This document shows positions 40,197-49,100 of a stretch of DNA of 60,152 nucleotides, piece after piece. This DNA is from a virus. Within the stretch, counting starts at the first letter, position 1, and each line of letters starts with the position of its first letter. Position numbers and translations under genes: made by a program. Location of the stretch: IMG/VR virus record IMGVR_UViG_3300011115_000619, positions 1 through 60,152 of that record; one strand, 5' to 3'. Under the pieces are notes generated by a model. It was not told the DNA's origin. It saw only the letters and a list, made by a program, of their open reading frames with translations, and did not search any database.

Positions 40197-41207
40197 ATGA
40201 AGATGCACATCCCCGGCATGATCCGGGATACGGGTCTGTTTGCTGGTGGTGCCGTTCATGGCAAAGGCGGCGGCAGTCAGCCCACCACCTCAAACGTCAA
40301 CCAGAGCAATCTGCCAGCCTACATGCGCCCGTACTTCGAGCGTCTGATGAAGCGGGCTGAAGCCACCTCCAACCGTGAGTACGAGGCATACCCCGGTCAG
40401 CGTATAGCAGACCCCTCTGCCGATACTGAGGCGTCCTACGATGCCGCTCGCAACCTCCACAACACCTACCTGCCCTCGTTCAATCAGGCGTCTGAGGCGT
40501 ACACTGGCGCTCTGGATCAGGCTGGCCGGGCGGTCTCTAGCTACGACCCAAACGTGGAAACGTGGAACGAGACCAATCGCCAGAACTACATGAACCCGTA
40601 CATCAGCGATGTGATTGGTCAGGCGCAGCAGGCTGCACAGCAGAACTTTCTTGAGAGTCAGGCTGGCCGCGCAGGGAGCGCAGTGAAGTCGGGTGCCTTT
40701 GGTGGATCTCGCGCTGCTCTGGCAGATGAAGCTGCTCGCCGCACCTACGACAGCCAGTTCCAGAGCCTGACCTCTGACCTGTTGAACAAGGGCTACTCCA
40801 ACGCTCAGGCTCAGTTCATTGCCGACCGCACCGCCAAGGATGCAGCCAATCAGTTCGCCTCCAAGCTTGGACTTGAAGGCGCTCAGTTTGGTCTTGAGGC
40901 TGGTCAGCGGATGCAGGGTCTTGGTGAAAGCGCGTTTGGTTTGGCCGGAAAGCAGGCCGGTATGCTGAACCAGTATGGTGGGCAGCAGTATGACCAGCGG
41001 CAGAAGGCACTGGATCAGGAGTACGAGAAGTTCATCAACCAGCGCGACTACGAACGTCAGAACACCAACTACCTGTCTGGCATCCTGCGCGGCGTTCCGT
41101 ACAGTCCTCAGTCCAACACCATCACATATCAGCCCAGCGGCACAAGCGTAAATCAGGCACTGGGCCTTGGGATTGCCGGTCTCGGCGCTCTCAACGGCGT
41201 GAAGTAA
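40197..41207 (+). CDS. Internal virion protein, 336 aa
   Basis: Mostly helical and Gln/Ala-rich, with an N-terminal GLFAGGAVHGKGGG and a central AGSAVKSGAFGGSRAA. The pattern matches podoviral ejection proteins that form part of the internal core. GGGAG lies before the start. Confidence 0.76.
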   Translation: MKMHIPGMIRDTGLFAGGAVHGKGGGSQPTTSNVNQSNLPAYMRPYFERLMKRAEATSNREYEAYPGQRIADPSADTEASYDAARNLHNTYLPSFNQASEAYTGALDQAGRAVSSYDPNVETWNETNRQNYMNPYISDVIGQAQQAAQQNFLESQAGRAGSAVKSGAFGGSRAALADEAARRTYDSQFQSLTSDLLNKGYSNAQAQFIADRTAKDAANQFASKLGLEGAQFGLEAGQRMQGLGESAFGLAGKQAGMLNQYGGQQYDQRQKALDQEYEKFINQRDYERQNTNYLSGILRGVPYSPQSNTITYQPSGTSVNQALGLGIAGLGALNGVK

Positions 41208-41217
41208 GGAGCCAGAG

Positions 41218-43173
41218 ATGAACATCCTGAAGATACAGGACACCCTGAAAAACCTGTCGGACGATCAGCTTGCTCAGGAAATGCGCCTGCCTTCAGGCTC
41301 CACTCCTCAGTATCTGGTCATGACTGAGATGCAGCGCCGTCAGAAGATGCGCGAGGAGTTCTCAGGCAGCCAGCCCCCGAAGACCACCATGGCAGAGGAG
41401 ATGTCTGGCGAGGCCCCTCCTCCCATGGGCGGTATGCCTCCGGGCGATGAGGCAAATGCGCAGGGCCTGATGGGTCTTCCTGATCAGACGATGGCCGGTG
41501 GAGCCATGCGGGCAATGATCAGTGGTCAGCCCCAGCAGATGGAAGACATGACCGCTATGCCGCCGCAGGGCATGGCAGCGGGTGGCGCTGTGCAGTTTGG
41601 TAGCCCATTCTCCAACGCTCCTCAGCAGGGCGCTGTGCAGGCGCAGGGCTATGGCCCGATCCAGAGCTACGCACCCAAGTACTACGCTCCGAACAAGGAA
41701 CCTGATCTGGGCACCATCCGTCACCAGTTTGACGGGATCTTCAACACCACTCGCGGCGCGCCCAACCCTCGTGTGCGCATGTCTGACGCTGAGCGGTATG
41801 GTCTCCCCAAAGGCATGGCGGCACCAACCTATGGCACCCCCGGCCTGAACCGCACGATCACCGGCAGGGACGGTCAGAGGACCCGCTACTCATGGGAGAA
41901 CGACGCAGCCCGTGACGCCTACATCCGGTACATGACACCCCCGGCCAAGACTGAGGCTCCCGTAGCCAAGGCTGGTGGCGGACCCATTCGCATGGCTGGT
42001 GGCGGCATCTTTGACGACTGGGCCAGTGACGAGGCTACGCCGGAAGAAGTCTACGCGACGATGCGCGACAGCGATATCACGGACATGCTTCGCAAGAAGC
42101 CTGAAGAACTGAACACAACTTTTGGTGCGTTTGGCGGCAATCCGGTAACACTTACCCGCGAGGGTCTTCTGGCTGAGGCCAAGCGTCGAAATCAAATGAA
42201 CCCTCTTGAGAGAGGGGTGAAGGATGTTGGCCGTTTTGCCTTTCCGGTTGTTGACACCATAGCCGGTGCGGCCAAGTACGTTCCGCGTTCTTTTGCACAG
42301 GCAAACGAAGGACTCTACAATCGGGTGAAGAATTACGCTTTTGGTGACGTTCCGCTCCCAGAAGATGCGTATGGCACGAGTGAACGCGGTCACGGTTCTG
42401 GTCCGTCAAAGCCCAGCGACAGGATCGCGCCTACAGGTGCAGTTGCACCCCAAAAGAGTGCTACTCCCCCCACCGCTTCCGTATCCGGCAACCCGAAGAA
42501 GGAAGAGAAGCCTGCCTCTGAAGGTGGTCTGGCCGCCCTCCTGCAGCAGCGGCAGGATCGTGCCAAGGCATACGAGGACCGGGCAAACGCCCTGCTCGAC
42601 AAGCAGCGTGGCGACAAGGATGCGCTGGCAAACCGGGACTTCAACGCCGCTCTGATGCAGTTGGGTCTTGGTCTGGCCGGATCAAAGGCCAACAACCTCA
42701 TGGCAGGGATTGCTGAGGCAGGTCTCCCTGCTCTGCAGCAGTACACTGCGGCCCGTGAGGGTAGGCGCAAGGACGAGGGTGCGCTCACTGAGAGCGAGCT
42801 TGCCATTCTGGGCAAGTCCAACGAAATCGCGCAGGCTGAGGATAAGGCTGCTCAGGACGCCTACGATGCCGAGCGCAAGTATGAACTTGACAAGCAGACC
42901 TTGGCCATAGAGCGCGACAAGGCCAATGCTCAGAACAGGTACTACGATGCCCGGTCTGCACTTGGTAACAACCCGTACACCAAGGGTCAGATTGACTGGG
43001 CAAAGCGCGTAGACATGGACCTGCGTGATCCGGTCAAGGCCATGAGCATCAGCGACGATGACAAGCGTCTGGCCAGAGAGATCCTGTTTGGCTCTGGCGC
43101 TGTTGAGGCTGGCGGTGGCCAGACCATATCCTACGACGCTACATATGATGCGAGCGGCAAGGCTACCCAGTAA
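41218..43173 (+). CDS. Internal virion protein, 651 aa
   Basis: Starts MNILKIQDTLKNLSDDQLAQEM, has Met/Pro/Gly-rich segments with AAGGAVQFG and MAGGGIFDDW, and a long helical C-terminus. A palindrome (42436-42449) sits in the linker as TGAVAP. Very likely an ejectosome or core component, from position and composition. Confidence 0.75.
   Translation: MNILKIQDTLKNLSDDQLAQEMRLPSGSTPQYLVMTEMQRRQKMREEFSGSQPPKTTMAEEMSGEAPPPMGGMPPGDEANAQGLMGLPDQTMAGGAMRAMISGQPQQMEDMTAMPPQGMAAGGAVQFGSPFSNAPQQGAVQAQGYGPIQSYAPKYYAPNKEPDLGTIRHQFDGIFNTTRGAPNPRVRMSDAERYGLPKGMAAPTYGTPGLNRTITGRDGQRTRYSWENDAARDAYIRYMTPPAKTEAPVAKAGGGPIRMAGGGIFDDWASDEATPEEVYATMRDSDITDMLRKKPEELNTTFGAFGGNPVTLTREGLLAEAKRRNQMNPLERGVKDVGRFAFPVVDTIAGAAKYVPRSFAQANEGLYNRVKNYAFGDVPLPEDAYGTSERGHGSGPSKPSDRIAPTGAVAPQKSATPPTASVSGNPKKEEKPASEGGLAALLQQRQDRAKAYEDRANALLDKQRGDKDALANRDFNAALMQLGLGLAGSKANNLMAGIAEAGLPALQQYTAAREGRRKDEGALTESELAILGKSNEIAQAEDKAAQDAYDAERKYELDKQTLAIERDKANAQNRYYDARSALGNNPYTKGQIDWAKRVDMDLRDPVKAMSISDDDKRLAREILFGSGAVEAGGGQTISYDATYDASGKATQ
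42436..42449. repeat. Dispersed palindrome core in a virion protein linker
   Basis: Exact core GGTGCA-GT-TGCACC, read as Gly-Ala-Val-Ala-Pro. Confidence 0.85.
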
Positions 43174-43184
43174 GGAGCGGACCT

Positions 43185-46100
43185 ATGGTCAAGCGCGTAA
43201 GTTTTGCCGGTAACACCATTGAGTTTCCTGATGAATTTTCACGGGAACAGATCGACCAGATCATCAAAGAACGCGCCCCGGAATACAGAAAGATCTTTGG
43301 TATAAAAGAACCTGAAAAGCCTTCTGGCTTCAAGGCAGCGGTTGGCTCTGGCATAGATGCACTTCAGCAGCAGCTTTACTCAGCCGGTGAGGGTGCGGCT
43401 GGGGCGTTGGGCCTTGAGAGTCTGGCCAAATTTGCAGGCGAGGGTGCCGCAAGGAACAAAGCTGAGGCAGCAGCAGCCTTGCCTGAGCAGATGCAGTTTG
43501 GTAAGGCTGAAAGCCTTGGTGACTACTGGCGGGCTGCGAAGGAAGCACTGGGCACAAGCTTGCCTCAGATGGCTCCTTCTGTTGTCGCTGGCGCTCTGAC
43601 CGGCGCTGCCGCAGGCTCTGCCGTTCCTGTTCTTGGCACTGGCATTGGTGCGCTCATTGGCGGCACAGCGGCTGGTCTGCCTCAGTTCTTTGGTGCCAAC
43701 CGCGAACGTCAGAAAGAAGAGAACGCTGGCGTTGTGAAGTCTGAAGGGGCCGCTCTGCTTGCTGCCGTTCCGCAGGCCGCGATGGACAGCTTACTGGGTA
43801 AGTTCATCCCCGGCGCTGGCCGTGCTGTGGCTGGTGGTGTCCTGACCCGTGCGGTCAAGAGTGGCGCTGAGGGCGTCATCACCGAAGTTCCAACTGAAGT
43901 GGGTCAGTCCATCCTTGAGCGTCTGCAGGCAGGCCTGCCTCTGGATGATGACGAAGCGATTGGCGAGTACAAAGAGGCCGCGATTGCTGCCGGTATTCTG
44001 GGCGGTGGCATTGGCTCTGTCAGTGGCGCGGCTCAGAAGCGTGCCATGACCGATCAGGAGATGCGTGCGCTGGCTGGTCAGGAGCAGTCGGACCAGCTTC
44101 AGCAAAACATCAACGATGCCCGTATGGCGGCTCCTGCCGCCGCTCCCGCCGCTCTCCCGACCGCGCCTGCTGGAACGCCTCCTGCGACCACCACGGCTCC
44201 TGCAACGGCTTCTGCAACGGCCACCACGACAACCCCCGCCACAGCCCCTGCTACAGGTGCAACTGCACCCAACGCCCTAGCAGCCACCCCTCCTGCCGCC
44301 ACTCCTTCCGCTGCACCAGCATCAAGCTTGGTCAACCAGCAGGCGGCAGAAACAGCCGCGCAGATTGAAGCGGCCACCGCGCCGGAACCCGCGCCCACCC
44401 TGCCAAAAGGTAAGCCCGTCAGGGTCACCTACCTAAATGATGATGGTTCAGACGCCGACGTTGCGCAGGAGATGCAGCTTGTCGGCAACGAACCTGACGG
44501 AACCCCGATCCTTATCAACCCCCAAGGCCTGCCCTTCAAGCCCGAACCTAACCGCGTCAGGATTGAGCCACTTGAAGTCACGACCCCCTCCCCCGCTCAG
44601 CAGGTAGCTCAGGCAGAAGAACTGCCCTCTGCCACTGAACTCACGGCAGAACCTGCGCCTGAGCAGGAAATGGATCTCTCCACGGCCCTCAAGGAACTCA
44701 TCGACAGGGCAGACCTCAAAGCTGCACCCGCTCCTGTTGAGAACGCTCCCGCGCCTGAGCAGACGACGGGTCTGCTCGAAGATATCAAGACGCTCATTGA
44801 AAACGCAGACCTCAAGGCGGCTCCGGCTCCTGCCGAAAACGTACCTTCTACGGTACAGCCTGAAACTGCCGCACCGGCATCCAAGAGGGTAAGGAAGTCT
44901 CAGGCAAAGCCCGATACCCTGACCCCTGAGCAGGAAGTGGTATTTGAGCAGGCCATTAACTCGCTGCCTGCTGGCATCCGCATCATAAACACGACGGATC
45001 TGGGGAGGCAGCTTGGTTTCAGTGCTACCGCCATGTTCAAAACACTTGGCAGGCTGGCCGAAGAGGGGAAGGTTCAGAAGACCGGCAAGGGTCCGTACAT
45101 GCGCGTGGAGGCGTCAGTTGCTCCCGCCGCAAACGAAATAATCGAAGCGCCCGCAGCACAGCCCACCCCTCAGCCTGCCACTCAGGCTCAGCCAAACATC
45201 TTTGATGCGCTGGTCAACTTGGCAAGCACTCAGGCGCGAAAGATGTATCCGGGAGAGATAATTAGCGCCGAGGAATTTGCCGAACAGCGGAATATCACCC
45301 TTGAGCAGGCACAAGAAGCTCTTGGCAGCAACCCCTTCTTCAAGGAAGAGGATGGTGTCTTTGAGCGCCTTGAGAAGCCTCAAGACGACACCCCGCCCGC
45401 CCCCGCCGCAAAGCCCAAGGCAGCAGCCCCCAAGAAGGCACCTGCTCAGAAGGCGGCACCAGCAGCAGCCACCGAGCCAAAGCAGAAGGCCGCTCGCAAG
45501 CCCAAGGCCACCCCTGAGCAGCTTCAGGCAGCACGGGACAGCATCATTGCCGCGCCCGTCAAGACCAAGCTGGACTTGCCCGCGCTCATGAAACAGCACG
45601 ACATGACCATGGAAGAGGTCAGGGGCGTTGCTAGGTCCCTTGTTGACGAGGGGTTTGTTGTCCTCCCGTCCAAAAGCAAGGGGTACATCCGCACTGCCAA
45701 GGAGGCTCCGAAGGCGGCAGCGCCCAAGGTCGAAGCGCCCAAGGTCGAGAAGGTGGCTGAGGCCCCGAAAGTTCCGAGTCAGGAACAGGCCGCACCTGAA
45801 ACCAAACCAGTTGAGCAGGTTGTTGAAAAGCCGGTCGAGCCAAAGGCAGAGGTTGCGCCCCAGCCCCCTGCACCAGCAGCCGAAGAAACAGAAGCAGAGA
45901 CCGTCACGGAAAAGGTTGATGTCGCCGATCTGCTGGCCGCCCTCAAGAAAGAAGCTGCAGCCGCTCCTCAATTGACGGACAGCGAAAAGCTTGCGATGGC
46001 AGGCATCAACAAACTGTCGCTCAAACCCGACAGCGTTGTGTCGGCCCTCACTTTGATGGCCAAGATCAGGGAGATCAATCCTAATTCGGGGCTGACAGCG

Positions 46101-49100
46101 GCCAAGATTAAGAATGAAATTTTTCCAGAGCTTGTAAAGAAAGGCATTCTTGTGCCGGGCGAAAAGGGAACGGGCAACTTCCTGATCCCGCCCAAGCAGA
46201 AGGCTGCTCCCAAGCCCAGAGGCCCCAGAACTCAGGAGAGCAGGCGTGCTGGCGCTGAGCGTGCTGCGGCCAAGAAGAACATCGACAAAGCCAAGACCGC
46301 CGCTCCTGTTGAAGAAGAGGTTGAGGCTGAGGAAGGCGCGAGCATTCGCGAGATCTTGAACAGCCAGAAAGATCCAGACCAGCGTCTGGAGACACTCACT
46401 GAAGACAGTGCCCTCGACCTTGATATCGATGACTTCATTGCTGAGGTCGAGAAGATCAAGAACGAGAAACTTGCCGCTGCCCCGAAAGACGATCCGTTTG
46501 ACGCAAGCTTCTTAATGGATGCGCTTGGTTTCATGGAGGATATTGATCCGGCAGATCCTGAAGCCGTCTTCGAGGCTCAGAAGCTTCTGGTGAATGCAAT
46601 TGGCAAAACTGACAACCTGCTTGCCCCTGAAGTTCGTGAAGATCTTCAGAAGGCTTGGGCAGAGGGTGGCGAAGGAGACGGCACCCCCGGCGAACTGACG
46701 GAAGATCAAAAACTCAAGAAGAGATTCGATGTTCTGAATGAATTTGGAAACAAGATAACCCTTGGAAATATGGGTTCGTTTATAAATAGCCTTAACAATG
46801 AAGGGTTGATTGACGCCAAGTCAAAGTATTGGCAAGACACATTGAGCCAGCTTTACGGCATATTCTCAAACGAAGGAAAGATATCTGCACTTTCCTACCT
46901 TGAGAACAGGTTCAATCAGTATCGCGCTGATTTGAAAAGCAAGCCTGCTGATAAGTCAATGACTCCAAAGCAGGAGGCTCAGAAAGAAATTGACAATCTT
47001 CACGACAACAATCAAATCAACACAAACTCACTCTTGGGCCTTGTTGATGATTTTGTGAAGAGGGGTCTTTTCAACGAAGACATTGCCAAGGTTGTTCGCT
47101 CAAGCATTAAGAGCAATGCATACCAAGGCTCGATTGTTCTTGAGCGTGCGCTGAGCGCAAAGAGCATCGAGGAACTCTCCACCAGAGGTGCAAATGCACT
47201 TGAAACTGAAGCAGAGGCAGAAGCAAAGCCCAAGCGCACCAAGCGCCGGAAGGGCAAGAAGAAAGCCGCCAAGGAAGCCAAGGCAGCGCCCGAACTCACC
47301 CCTGAGCAGATCGCAGAGCGGGAGGCCCGTCGTGCAGAGGCACAGAGTTTCCTTAACGAGCGGCTGGCGAAGATGGAAGCCAGCGGTCCCTTTGGCCAGA
47401 AGGCTGCTGCGGAGGTGCGCAGAGTCCTCGCAGATGGCGATATATCGAACGTACAGGCCCATCACGCCTTCGTCATGGCGGAGATCGCCACGAAGCTCCT
47501 GAAGGGCACTGCAGCCAATCCTGACATCCGTTTCCTCAAGAGCGTGGACTACGATGGCAGGCGTCTGCGGCGCGGCAATCCAGATGCTCTGGCAGGACTG
47601 ATCGAGTTCTCCCTGAACGATGCTGAGGGCAAGAGCGTCCTTGGCTACTCTCGTGAGACTGCTGCCCACGAGCCGTTCCATGTCCTGCAAGATCTGATGG
47701 AGCAGTATGACCCTGCCACGTCCAAGATCCTCTTTGGTCAGCGTACTGGCATCGACCCGGACACCGGCCACGGCATCTACAAGGGTGGTGCGTTCCGTGA
47801 CGGCATGACCCTCGCTGACATCAGCCCGTCCATCCAGCGCACCCTGAAGAACCTGTCTCCTGAGCCGGGTGGCGGAAGCTACTGGAGTCGGTTCAGCGAG
47901 CAGTACAATGCTCAGGATGCGGCAGGAGAGAGGCTGCGTTCTGAGTTTGGCAAGCAGCGCGAAGCCATGGCCTATGTGTTTGGTATGTTGGCTGACGCCA
48001 AGGAGCGTGGGTTCAACACCAACTCTCTAGACCCTGCGTTCAAGCGGTTCGTGAACTTCCTTGCTGCCTTCCGGGAGAAGATGGGCAGTTTCCTGCGTGG
48101 TGAGGGCTACCGCTCCACCGATCAGGTGCTGGAGGACTACATTTCGGGAGAGCGCCAGAAGGGCTATGGCGAGGAGGTGGATCGAGGCGGGCTTGGTGAG
48201 TTCAGCGTCAGGGGCAATGATCCGGTTTTTGTCAGGACCTATAAGGAGCTTCGTGAAAGCGCCAGAAGCAGGTCTGATTGGAAAGATTGGTATGATCGTC
48301 ATGACAAGCTCTTGCGCGACACCTTTGGTAATGACGCTGAGTTGTTCCAGACGATCCTTTCGGCAACCTCTCAGGCAGCCAGCGTAGCCGCCAATGTTGG
48401 TTTGGCTCTCAAGGCTTACCGGCAGATGAAGTCCAACGCCAATCAATTTGAGGGTTTTCTCCCGGCGGTCATCAAGAACCTTGAGCGCATCAGGGCTGAC
48501 GAGGCCTTGCGCGGTGCGAAGATCAGCGAGTATGGCAAGGCCAGCGCCGGAGATGAGGCTGGCATTGCTGTTGACCGACACATCGCCATGATCATGTTCG
48601 ACAAGAAGTCTCCCAACGCACGAGAAATTGCTGTTGCGAAGGAGTGGATCAGGGACATTGCGCGAGACCTTGGCTGGAAGCCTCGCGAGGTTCAAGCTGC
48701 TCTCTGGGCCGCAAATCAAGTCATCCAAGGAAAGGACCCGGCAGATGTCAGAAGCTACGACTACTTCCTCGACCGCAAGGCCAACCAAATCGCAGCCCTT
48801 CGATCCGCGTTCCCTGACGTTGGAAGAGAGGCAGGCGGCATTCGAGAAAGCAGCAAAGCTGTTCAGTCTGGCGAAGAGCGCTCGCAGCGTGGAGGAGTAG
48901 GGTCTGACGGCGAGTTCTCTGTGCGTGGTGGCCGTCTGTCTGAAAAGGCAGAGATGGCCATCAACCGTGGTCAGCTTCAGAACGCCAGCAAGAACCTGAC
49001 GATCATGCAGCGTCTGAAGAAGATGGCTCAGCGCGTCTTTGATCCGCTGGCAGACATGACTGGCCGTGACGAGTACCTGATGCAGCGTTACCGTGCGCTG

